This document shows positions 1-7,227 of a stretch of DNA of 35,714 nt, piece after piece. The first letter of the stretch is position 1. Every line of letters begins with the position of its first letter. Both the position numbers and the translations under genes were made by a program. The notes beneath the pieces were generated by a model. The model had not been told where the DNA came from and did no database searches. It saw only the letters and a list, made by a program, of their open reading frames with translations. The DNA is from JAUZQZ01 sp964624255 (lineage in GTDB: Bacteria; Pseudomonadota; Zetaproteobacteria; Mariprofundales; Mariprofundaceae), in the NCBI GenBank assembly GCA_964624255.1, contig CAZUWV010000007.1, positions 1 through 35,714 on the forward strand, given 5' to 3'.

Positions 1-27
1 GGAGTTCTTCAAACTCAAAATTCTCTC

Positions 28-54
28 AATGCATAAAACCCGAAAGGATGCATT
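28..54 (-). terminator. Possible hairpin downstream of the polysaccharide operon
   Basis: A perfect 7-base inverted repeat (AATGCAT / ATGCATT, 13-nt loop) lies about 40 bases past the end of the CapD/WbpM-type gene on the minus strand. The minus strand continues into a T-rich but interrupted stretch, so this could be a weak terminator. There is no clean T-run. No gene is visible in positions 1-95. Confidence 0.3.
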
Positions 55-95
55 CGCCGGATGAACCGAAATTCAGTAATGAATGATTTACTCGA

Positions 96-1991
96 CTAGT
101 GGATAGATGCACTCGCAGCGGTTTCTTTATCGACGGTAGCCATGGATATAGCCTGAAATTCCGGTACAATAGCCTTGAGCGCATGTCGTACAAGTTCGGG
201 ATCGCGCATGGCACAGGCATTACGCAATTGCCTTAGTCTGTCCGCCAATAACGGCCAGTCCACTGCACGCGCTTCGGCCAGCATCAGCTTCGGGTGGGCG
301 GTACCGCTTAACTGCTCGGCTTCGTGGAATAATTCTTCATATAGCTTTTCCCCCGGTCTCAGGCCGGTGAATGTAATGGCAACATCCTCGTGCGGCACAA
401 GACCTGACAACCGGATCATCTGTTCGGCCAGATCTATGATTTTTACCGATTGACCCATATCCAGCACGAAAATCTCGCCGCCCCGGCCCATTGCTCCCGC
501 TTGCAGGATCAGACTGACGGCCTCCGGAATCGTCATAAAGAAACGGGTCATTTCGGGATGCGTGACGGTCACGGGACCCCCGTCCGCAATCTGTGACCGA
601 AACTTGGGCACCACGCTGCCCGTGGAACCCAGCACATTGCCAAATCGCGTAGTAATAAAGGCAGTATTCGGACTTCGGGCATCCAGATTCTGACAATACA
701 CTTCGGCGGTACGTTTGGTCGCGCCCATCACGTTGGCGGGGTTCACTGCCTTGTCCGTACTGACCAGGACAAAGACCTTCGCCCGAAACTCCACGGCCAG
801 ATCCGCCATATTGCACGTGCCAAACACGTTTGTTTTAATACCCTCAGCAGGATTATCCTCAACCAGGGGGACATGTTTATAGGCCGCCGCATGAAAAACC
901 GCATCCGGTTGGAAATGTTCGAATATCCGGCGCATACGCGCATGGTCGCGCACATCGCCCAGCAGGACAGAGCAAACGCCATCCAGGCCGCCGCACATTT
1001 CCTGTTCGATGGCGTAGAGATTGAATTCAGCATGATCGACCATTACCAGTCGCGTGGGGGACATGCGTCCGATCTGACGGCACAGTTCGGAGCCGATGGA
1101 ACCGCCCGCACCCGTAACCAGTACACATTGATCCCGGAGCAGCGAAGCCAGCCCTTCCGCATCCATCACGACGGGATCGCGGCCAAGCAAATCTTCAATA
1201 GACACCTCACGCAGGCTAGCAACTTCGACACTGCCATCCGCCAGCTCTGTCAGGGATGGCAGCGTGCGGCACGGCGTATCGGCCCGCTGACAGTCTTCGA
1301 CCACACGGCGTAGCAATTGGCGCGGGGCAGATGGAATAGCCAGCAGCACCACATCTACGGCCATGGCATGAATCTGGCCGGGAATATCATCCAGCCCACC
1401 CAGTATGCGAACGCCGTGGATGTCCATTCCCTGTTTCCCCGCATGGTCGTCCAGAACGGCTACGGGCAGGTAGGCGTGGCTCTTCAATAAATCGCGTACC
1501 AGCAACTCGCCGGCCTGGCCAGCGCCGATAATCAGCGCCCGCCGTCCGCTACTGGCCAGTTGCAGGGCCATGTGAATGGATCTGTCTTTCCACCAGCGGT
1601 AAACGAGGCGTGGTGCAGCAAGGCCCACCGAAAGGAACATCGGGTATAGCAACAGTACGGAGCGTGGCACGCCATCCAGTCGCTGGAGGATGAACACCAG
1701 AGCGAAGGTCAATGCCACGCCGCCTGCCACACTCTTCAGGATTCGCGTGAGATCCGGAATAGACGCAAAATGCCAGATACCACGATACAGTCCGAAAAGG
1801 CAAAAGAATCCCGCCTGGACAGGTAGCGCCACCATCATCATCCAATACATTCCGGGGAGCTGCGCGGACGGTATGCTTTCCAGGTTGGAGCGAAACCAGT
1901 AAGCGAGGAACAGCGAGGCTGGAACCCAGAGCATATCGTGGAGAAGCACAGTCCAGCGGCGCTTCCAGCGGGCTCTATTATTCATCCTCAT
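96..1991 (-). CDS. WbpM/CapD-type nucleoside-diphosphate-sugar 4,6-dehydratase/epimerase, membrane anchored
   Basis: 631 aa. The family converts UDP-HexNAc to 4-keto-6-deoxy sugars for O-antigen or capsule at the inner membrane. Four hydrophobic segments lie in the first ~130 residues. A first Rossmann motif (IGAGQAG, ~155-161) follows, then a C-terminal SDR domain with TGAGGSIGSEL (293-303), HAAAYKHVPLVEDNP (~368-382), STDKAV (411-416) and MGATK (422-426). Met replaces the usual SDR Tyr of YxxxK, as in WbpM/CapD proteins; length is normal for the large membrane form. Its ATG overlaps the rfbB stop (ATGA), so it is the third gene of an rfbA-rfbB-wbpM operon. The exact substrate cannot be told from sequence; UDP-GlcNAc is the usual one. 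Confidence 0.92.
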   Translation of the reverse strand: MRMNNRARWKRRWTVLLHDMLWVPASLFLAYWFRSNLESIPSAQLPGMYWMMMVALPVQAGFFCLFGLYRGIWHFASIPDLTRILKSVAGGVALTFALVFILQRLDGVPRSVLLLYPMFLSVGLAAPRLVYRWWKDRSIHMALQLASSGRRALIIGAGQAGELLVRDLLKSHAYLPVAVLDDHAGKQGMDIHGVRILGGLDDIPGQIHAMAVDVVLLAIPSAPRQLLRRVVEDCQRADTPCRTLPSLTELADGSVEVASLREVSIEDLLGRDPVVMDAEGLASLLRDQCVLVTGAGGSIGSELCRQIGRMSPTRLVMVDHAEFNLYAIEQEMCGGLDGVCSVLLGDVRDHARMRRIFEHFQPDAVFHAAAYKHVPLVEDNPAEGIKTNVFGTCNMADLAVEFRAKVFVLVSTDKAVNPANVMGATKRTAEVYCQNLDARSPNTAFITTRFGNVLGSTGSVVPKFRSQIADGGPVTVTHPEMTRFFMTIPEAVSLILQAGAMGRGGEIFVLDMGQSVKIIDLAEQMIRLSGLVPHEDVAITFTGLRPGEKLYEELFHEAEQLSGTAHPKLMLAEARAVDWPLLADRLRQLRNACAMRDPELVRHALKAIVPEFQAISMATVDKETAASASIH

Positions 1992-2992
1992 CGCAGTAAG
2001 GAACTCAGAGTCCGGACGATGCCCGTTTCAAAGGATTCCCGTGGCGCCCAATTCAATTCTCTCACTATTTTGTCTGTATGGATGGCATAGCGCCAGTCAT
2101 GACCGGGACGGTCAGCCACGAACTCAATCAATCGTTCATGTGGCGCATGACCGGGATATTGCTCATCTATGATATGGCAGATCAGGCATACGATGTCGAT
2201 GTTCGACCATTCGTTACAACCACCGATATTATACGTTTCGCCCAATCTTCCCTTCCTCACCACCGCATCAATGCCGCGACAATGATCCTCCACGTACAAC
2301 CAGTCGCGAATGTTCGAACCGTCGCCATACACCGGAATCGGCTGCTGTTCCAGGCATGCACGTATTACCGTCGGTATAAATTTCTCCGCATGCTGATACG
2401 GACCGTAATTATTGGAACAGTTGGTCGTGGTGACCGGCAAACCGTAGGTGTGGTGGTAAGCCCGAACGAGATGATCGGATCCGGCTTTGCTCGCCGAATA
2501 AGGCGAATTGGGTGCATAGGGCGTGGTTTCCGTGAATGCCGGGTCGTCCTTCTCCAGCGTGCCATATACCTCGTCGGTAGAAATATGGTGAAAGCGGCAC
2601 TGCGCTCCGCCCCACCCCTTTTCTTCCAGCCAGTATTGCCTGGCAGCCTCCAGCAGGGTGAACGTGCCCACTACATTGGTCTGTACAAATACGGCAGGAC
2701 CCGTGATGGAATTATCTACATGGCTCTCGGCGGCGAAATGCACCATGGTGTCAATCTGATGCGCGCGCAACAACTCGCTAATCCGCGCCCGATCACATAT
2801 ATCCCCGTGTATAAAGAGGTGCCGCGATGTGTCCGATAAGTTTTTCAGGTTCTCTGGCGACCCGGCATACGTGAGTGCATCGAGATTGGTAATATGCACA
2901 CGCTTGTCCGTCTCCAGCATATAGCGCACGAAATTACAGCCGATAAATCCGGCGCCGCCCGTGATCAGCATCCTCTTCGGGTAAAATATCAT
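1988..2992 (-). CDS. rfbB: dTDP-glucose 4,6-dehydratase
   Basis: 334 aa extended SDR that oxidises dTDP-glucose to dTDP-4-keto-6-deoxyglucose, step 2 of dTDP-rhamnose and related sugar synthesis. Visible motifs: NAD-binding TGGAGFIG (11-18), HFAAESHVDNS (~85-95), catalytic STDEVYG (138-144, with the Asp/Glu pair of the dehydratases), YSASK (165-169) and NCSNNYGPYQ (~191-200). Length is normal. The start shares one base with the rfbA stop (TGATG) and the end overlaps the next gene by 4 bases, so translation is likely coupled. An alternative start is Met8. rfbC and rfbD are missing from the window, so the product could feed rhamnose or another 6-deoxyhexose. Confidence 0.96.
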   Translation of the reverse strand: MIFYPKRMLITGGAGFIGCNFVRYMLETDKRVHITNLDALTYAGSPENLKNLSDTSRHLFIHGDICDRARISELLRAHQIDTMVHFAAESHVDNSITGPAVFVQTNVVGTFTLLEAARQYWLEEKGWGGAQCRFHHISTDEVYGTLEKDDPAFTETTPYAPNSPYSASKAGSDHLVRAYHHTYGLPVTTTNCSNNYGPYQHAEKFIPTVIRACLEQQPIPVYGDGSNIRDWLYVEDHCRGIDAVVRKGRLGETYNIGGCNEWSNIDIVCLICHIIDEQYPGHAPHERLIEFVADRPGHDWRYAIHTDKIVRELNWAPRESFETGIVRTLSSLLR

Positions 2993-3861
2993 CAGCGTTC
3001 GTTCAACAGCATGGAAAGGTATTCGCCATAACCACTCTTGCTTAGGCCGGAGGCCAGTTTTTCAAGCCCGCCATCGTCAATGTAGCCCATGCGCCAGGCA
3101 AGCTCTTCCGGGCATCCGATACGCATTCCCTGCCTGCGCTCAATCACTTCCACATAGCGCGCCGCATCCATCAGGGATTCATGGGTTCCCGTGTCCAGCC
3201 AGGCCGCACCGCGGCCCAATAGTTCGGATTCCAGTTTCCCTTGTAAAAGATATTCATGAATAATCGCAGTAATTTCGAGTTCACCACGGGCGGATGGTTT
3301 TACGCCGGCGGCAATATCGAGAACGTTATTATCAAAAAAATAGAGCCCGGTGATAGCCCATTTAGATTTAGGTGCGACAGGTTTCTCTTCAATGGCGATT
3401 ATTTGATCTGTATCGTCCACGGTTGCTACGCCATAGCGCTCGGGATCGCGTACCTGATAGCAGAATACCGTTGCCCCACCCTGTTGATGTACTGCTTTGT
3501 TCAGTTTGGATGCCAAACCCTGACCATGGAAGATATTATCTCCGAGGATCAGGCTGCATGCATCTCCGCCAATAAAACTGCGGCCAATGATGAATGCCTC
3601 GGGAAGTCCGTTGGGCTGCGGTTGCTCGGCATAGGAAAGGGAGATTCCCCACTGGCTGCCATCGCCCAGAAGGTGCCGGAACAAGGGGAGATCATGCGGT
3701 GTGGAAATAATCAGAATATCTCGTATACCCGCCAGCATGAGTGTGCACAGGGGATAATAAATCATCGGTTTATCGTATACCGGCATCAGCTGTTTGCTCA
3801 CCGCCAGCGTTAGCGGATACAATCGGGTGCCAGAGCCGCCGGCCAGAATAATTCCCTTCAT
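2992..3861 (-). CDS. rfbA: Glucose-1-phosphate thymidylyltransferase
   Basis: 289 aa. Makes dTDP-glucose from glucose-1-phosphate and dTTP, the first committed step before RfbB. The nucleotidyltransferase signature GGSGTRLYP lies at residues 8-16, followed by SKQLMPVYDKPMIYYP, LGDNIF and AWLDTGTHESL, all typical of RmlA. I start at the ATG opening MKGIILAGG, which has GGGGTG 4 nt upstream and gives the usual RmlA length; a longer frame would add 14 unconserved residues. First gene of the rfbA-rfbB-wbpM unit. The DNA just upstream is the decayed toxin-antitoxin and insertion-element region, so the original promoter may have been replaced. Confidence 0.96.
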   Translation of the reverse strand: MKGIILAGGSGTRLYPLTLAVSKQLMPVYDKPMIYYPLCTLMLAGIRDILIISTPHDLPLFRHLLGDGSQWGISLSYAEQPQPNGLPEAFIIGRSFIGGDACSLILGDNIFHGQGLASKLNKAVHQQGGATVFCYQVRDPERYGVATVDDTDQIIAIEEKPVAPKSKWAITGLYFFDNNVLDIAAGVKPSARGELEITAIIHEYLLQGKLESELLGRGAAWLDTGTHESLMDAARYVEVIERRQGMRIGCPEELAWRMGYIDDGGLEKLASGLSKSGYGEYLSMLLNER

Positions 3862-3884
3862 GTTCACCCCATCAGCCGCTTCAT

Positions 3885-4440
3885 TTAGACCTGGATCTTG
3901 CAATGTGGTCGTGTATGCAGAGTGTAAGATACGGGGTCATACACTCCGGTTCTCCAGAAGGCGTATCCCAAGCACCCCTCCGCCTGATTGAGTCTACGGT
4001 CATAACAGGCAAATACAACCGGCGTCTTTGATTGCTCATGCAACATGTGCGTTGTCGCCAGATGCATGCTGTCATAGGTCCTCAAGGCAAACGCCCCGGC
4101 AAGTCCGGCGGCGTGGGCAAGTAAAGGCTCCGTTGTATCAATCTGCAATAATGCTCCAAATCCGCCATAAACTCAGAGCCTCTTGCAAAACTCTGGGTGG
4201 ATGAGCGGTAATCCCACGTTGAGTCCATTTTCGGGATGGAATGGGGTGCATGGTGGTTCCATGCATCGAGATTTCAGCACGGAAATGGGCCAAAGTGGGG
4301 AAACCGATCGCCGCTCACGAGTTTTGCAAGAGGTTCCTCAGATTTCAAAGTTTCCCACTCCAAATCATCCAGCATACGATCGGCAACATCTTCCCCGATA
4401 TGATCGGCCTTGATTACCCGCCTTTCGCCTCGAGTCCGTT
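3885..4440 (-). pseudogene. PIN-domain (VapC-like) toxin remnant, split by a MITE-like element
   Basis: The C-terminal part (3885-4172) reads in one frame and carries PIN landmarks: ALRTYDSMHLAT and FACYDRRLNQAEGCLG, the two distal acidic blocks of VapC-type RNases. A helical middle part (VIKADHIGEDVADRMLDDLE) lies beyond the 161-bp element at 4176-4336 and is in a different frame after virtual excision of the element, so there is also a frameshift. The N-terminal strand with the first catalytic Asp (usually DTSALVK-like) is absent, and there is no room for it before the antitoxin fragment. A stop codon arises within the target duplication at 4173-4175. The toxin is almost certainly dead. Family assignment is by motif recognition. 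Confidence 0.65.
4176..4336. mobile_element. 161-bp MITE-like inverted-repeat element
   Basis: The ends form 18-bp terminal inverted repeats with one mismatch: GAGCCTCTTGCAAAACTC at the left and the complement of GAACCTCTTGCAAAACTC at the right. Both sides are flanked by CTCA (4172-4175 and 4337-4340), a 4-bp target duplication. There is no coding capacity for a transposase, so it would need one in trans; the end sequence resembles IS5-type ends, which is an inference. It interrupts the PIN toxin remnant. Homologous right-hand parts occur at 18793-18829 and 23952-24113, so it belongs to a dispersed family. Confidence 0.75.
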
Positions 4441-4541
4441 CCAGGACACCCCCGGCATACGGGTCAATGCCGTGCGGGATATGGGCGTCAGCCTCGCCAC
4501 CAACTTATCGCGGCGCGTGACCTGGATATCTTCTCCCTGCT
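4420..4541 (-). pseudogene. Phd/YefM-type antitoxin remnant, interrupted by the IS
   Basis: A minus-strand frame reads LEQGEDIQVTRRDKLVARLT, the characteristic N-terminal strand-helix region of Phd/YefM-family antitoxins, and stops at 4420-4422. It is cut at the CTAG target of the IS1182-type element. If the IS and one CTAG copy are removed, the frame stays open up to an ATG at 5603-5605, overlapping the end of the BFD-like gene; those 17 codons do not look clearly Phd-like, so the original start is uncertain. Downstream the frame collides with the PIN remnant through a frameshift or deletion. The fragment carries the DNA-binding/dimer region but not a convincing toxin-binding tail. Confidence 0.6.
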
Positions 4542-4545
4542 CTAG

Positions 4546-5550
4546 CAGTCTGTCAGTCTTAACTCTCTACGCAAGTGAGAGAAACCCGACAAAGTTTTCA
4601 TAGCGAGCAATTTCACTGGAAAACCAGTGTTTTTCGCTGTTTCAGGCAGGCCGTAGAAGGCATGACCCATCTCATGCTACCTTTAGGGCGAACATCCGCT
4701 TGAGATTCCATGCCATACAGACCCATTGCCACTCGCCTTGTGCCTTTTTCAGCCCGCGCATGGAGAGTAAAATATTCCAGCAAGGATGGATGGCGGGATT
4801 CACGCTTGCTGGCAATCAGCGGAACAATCTCCTGCCCATGGCAATGCTTCACATTCTTCTCGCTAAAATAACCGGTATCGGCCACCAGCGCATCCACTTT
4901 GCCCAAATCCCTCGGCAAGGCCTTTATTGTTTCTATCGCAGGCTCAATCTCCAGCTTGTCATTCGGTGCCTGCGACACATGCACGCCAACCACCAACATC
5001 GTATCCATATCCACCGATACCTGAGCATTGATACGCCTGCTCAAAGCCGCCGCTGGATACTGGCATGATGCGCGACTCTTCATCCGTCAGATTCACTTGA
5101 TCGCTATCCCTCGGGCCAGCCTCCGAAGGCTGGGAATTTCTGCCCCGCGCCCTCTTTCCCGTTTGCCACTCCCCTTCTCTGCGCCACTCACCTTTTCTCC
5201 GTACTCCGCCTGCTCACGCGCACGCTTTTCCACCGCACGCTCCAGTTTGCGGCTAGAAAACGCCCCCCATCGCATAACCGTAAAAAAGCAAAGCCAGCAG
5301 CATCTTCGGATGATACGCCGCACTGCCTCCACCGCAGGGGTATTCCAATGTTCTCGTGTCCAGACCTTCCACTATCTCCACCACAAAACGTGCCAAATGA
5401 TCCTCAGCTAACCATTCATCCAGTGGATGGCAGAAACAGATACAGCGTGCCACGATCTACATCCCGAAACTTGCTGCTCATTGAGCTTTCCTCCACGAAT
5501 CTTTCCGCTTCAGTACTCTATCATCAATGGGGGATAAGTCCGACAGACTG
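4546..5550 (-). mobile_element. Decayed IS1182-family insertion sequence with intact ends
   Basis: Ends are CAGTCTGTCAGTCTTAAC (left) and the complement of CAGTCTGTCGGACTTATC (right), matching at 15 of 18 positions, flanked by CTAG at 4542-4545 and 5551-5554. The minus strand carries transposase pieces: MSSKFRDVDRGTLYL near 5480, LDEWLAEDHLARFVVEIVEG (5253-5453), SSRKLERAVEKRAREQ, SRIMPVSSGGFEQAY, AQVSVDMDTMLVVGVHVSQ, and a typical tail MRGLKKAQGEWQWVC ending at 4672. At least three single-base frameshifts and two internal deletions separate the pieces. At 1005 bp it is shorter than a normal member (about 1.6 kb). It cannot make its own transposase but could be moved in trans. Confidence 0.88.
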
Positions 5551-5597
5551 CTAGGTACGAACTTCCCATCCCGCATGATCCGGTCCCATTGATGCTG

Positions 5598-5795
5598 TCA
5601 ACCATCAACCCGGGGATCATCAACTGAAAACTCCGTCTCACCCGTTTCAAAAACGATTCTTAGATAGGGTAGACAACCACAACATTCCGCGCCTGCGCCT
5701 GCCGCTTTGGCAGCTTCAAGGCTTCCGAGTTCCTTCAATTGTGCAAAACTCATGTTCAGACAAGCACACATATCTACGGATTTGTCATCACTCAT
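5598..5795 (-). CDS. BFD-like [2Fe-2S]-binding protein
   Basis: 65 aa. Contains the cysteine pattern of bacterioferritin-associated ferredoxin domains: C10-A-C12 followed about 25 residues later by C38-C39-G-C41. This domain binds a [2Fe-2S] cluster; in Bfd it passes electrons to bacterioferritin to release iron. An acidic tail (about residues 50-65) follows. I choose the ATG at 5795, which has GGAGGGG 8 nt upstream; a GTG one codon earlier is possible, and an ATG at 5800 is immediately followed by a stop. No bacterioferritin gene is visible nearby; it sits 59 bases after the Mth938-domain gene on the same strand and its 3' end abuts the IS scar. Function in iron release is inference from the domain. 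Confidence 0.82.
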   Translation of the reverse strand: MSDDKSVDMCACLNMSFAQLKELGSLEAAKAAGAGAECCGCLPYLRIVFETGETEFSVDDPRVDG

Positions 5796-5854
5796 CACAT
5801 TTTCCCCTCCGAGCTACATTGTTCACAGATACTACGTACCCTTTCAGCAGCTAC

Positions 5855-6262
5855 TCATTCGCATACACTACCACGACCCCCTGCCCCGGGAGGCAACATG
5901 GCGGCAGCTATATGGCGCCCTTCAACCACCAAAATATTATAGGTTCGAGCTGCCGCGCGGGTATCCATACATTCGAAGCCTATATGTGCAGCACCCAACA
6001 CCTTGAGTACAATAGCATCAGGAAATGAAGTAATGCGCCCCGTTCCGATCAGTAATACTTCCGGGGGAAATTCAAGGATACGGGCAAGATGTTCGGGTGT
6101 AAGTTTATCGATTCGTGCTGGCCCCCATGGTGCAGTGATCTGTCCGCAGTGAACAAGCAGCCCTGTATCGAAGCAATCATTCCCTATTTGCAGGAAAGTA
6201 TCATTATAAGCGCGAAAGAGGGGCGTGCCGGCATCCGGTTCGGGGGTAACATCTCCCGGCAA
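5855..6262 (-). CDS. Mth938-domain (DUF498/NDUFAF3-like) protein
   Basis: 135 aa. Recognised by the Mth938 fold pattern: a beta-rich start, the central block VLLIGTGRITSFPDAIVLKV and then GFECMDTRAAARTYNILVVEGR. The family includes a mitochondrial complex I assembly factor; bacterial members often follow secF but have no settled role. The end is a glycine-rich tail. No ATG is available in frame: a stop lies just upstream, leaving CTG, ATT or the TTG at 6262. GGAGG about 7 nt before the CTG makes a slightly longer N-terminus plausible. It lies about 8 bases after the secF stop, so it is probably translated with it. Confidence 0.85.
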   Translation of the reverse strand: MPGDVTPEPDAGTPLFRAYNDTFLQIGNDCFDTGLLVHCGQITAPWGPARIDKLTPEHLARILEFPPEVLLIGTGRITSFPDAIVLKVLGAAHIGFECMDTRAAARTYNILVVEGRHIAAAMLPPGAGGRGSVCE

Positions 6263-6270
6263 AGCAATGC

Positions 6271-7215
6271 TCAGGGCCGAGCCTCCATTTTCCTTATTTC
6301 TTCATCGCTTGGCTTGAAGCGGCCCTCAAGCGCCAGCATGATCGGGCTGGCGATATAGATGGAGGAGTAGGTACCGACGATGATACCAGCCATCAATGCC
6401 AGGGCAAAGCCATGGATAACCTCGCCGCCGAGGAAGAACAGGGCGGCGACCACCAAAAGGGTGGTGAACGAGGTCATCAACGTGCGCGACAGCGTCTGGT
6501 TGACGGATGCATTGACGATAGTATTTTCATCATCGGGCTTTTTCTTCTTGCGGTTCGCGGCGAAGTTTTCTCGGATACGGTCAAACACTACAATGGTATC
6601 ATTCAGCGAATATCCGATGACCGTCAGCAAAGCGGCCACAACGGGAAGGGTGAATTCCTTGCCGGTCAGAGCAAAAAGGCCCAACACCATGGTGACGTCG
6701 TGTAACAGCGCAAGGTCCGCGCCCAGGGCAAATCGTAATTCGAAGCGAAAGGTCACATAGATCAGGATGGCGAACATGGCGATCAGCACGGCCATGATAC
6801 CATCATAAGCCAGCTCCTTACCCACCTGCGGACCGACGAATTCCACACGCCTCATTTGTACGTCATCGGTACCAAAATGAGTAGTCAAGGCCTTCAGTAT
6901 AGCCGTGCTGATGGTGGATGATTCGTCACCACTCTTGTTTTGCACGCGGATAAGAATCTCGTTAGCAGCACCATATTCCTGAATAATGGCCTGGGCATAA
7001 CCTGCGGGTTTCAGGCTATCGCGTACTTCAGCGATTGCAGGCGGCTGTTTAAATTTCATTTCAACCAGCGTGCCCCCCGTAAAATCAATGCCGAAATTAA
7101 GACCCCTGAATATGAGCAAGCCAACGGACAGCAGTAGCAGAATACCGGAAACGGTCATGGCAATTTTACGGTTGCCGATAAAATCAATACGGGTGTCGGG
7201 ACGAATGAGTTGCAT
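6271..7215 (-). CDS. secF: Protein translocase subunit SecF
   Basis: 314 aa inner-membrane partner of SecD. The SecDF complex uses the proton gradient to complete export through SecYEG. Visible: a first membrane segment (~16-37), FGIDFTGGTLVEMKF (the conserved GIDFxGG after TM1), a periplasmic loop, and five more membrane segments including YVTFRFELRFALGADLALLHD and VIGYSLNDTIVVFDRIREN, the RND-type SecF signatures. Length matches the family. AGGA upstream supports this start. It lies 12 bases after secD in the tgt-yajC-secD-secF cluster. Confidence 0.97.
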   Translation of the reverse strand: MQLIRPDTRIDFIGNRKIAMTVSGILLLLSVGLLIFRGLNFGIDFTGGTLVEMKFKQPPAIAEVRDSLKPAGYAQAIIQEYGAANEILIRVQNKSGDESSTISTAILKALTTHFGTDDVQMRRVEFVGPQVGKELAYDGIMAVLIAMFAILIYVTFRFELRFALGADLALLHDVTMVLGLFALTGKEFTLPVVAALLTVIGYSLNDTIVVFDRIRENFAANRKKKKPDDENTIVNASVNQTLSRTLMTSFTTLLVVAALFFLGGEVIHGFALALMAGIIVGTYSSIYIASPIMLALEGRFKPSDEEIRKMEARP

Positions 7216-7227
7216 GATATGATTCCT

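Noticed and set aside
2078..2839. 253-codon plus-strand frame antisense to rfbB
   Set aside because: Shadow of rfbB, which has all its catalytic motifs.
4546..4601. A frame starting MKTLSGFSHLRREL that looked like the N-terminus of the Phd antitoxin
   Set aside because: It lies inside the IS between the transposase stop and the terminal repeat, and is in a different frame from the antitoxin fragment; the resemblance is chance.
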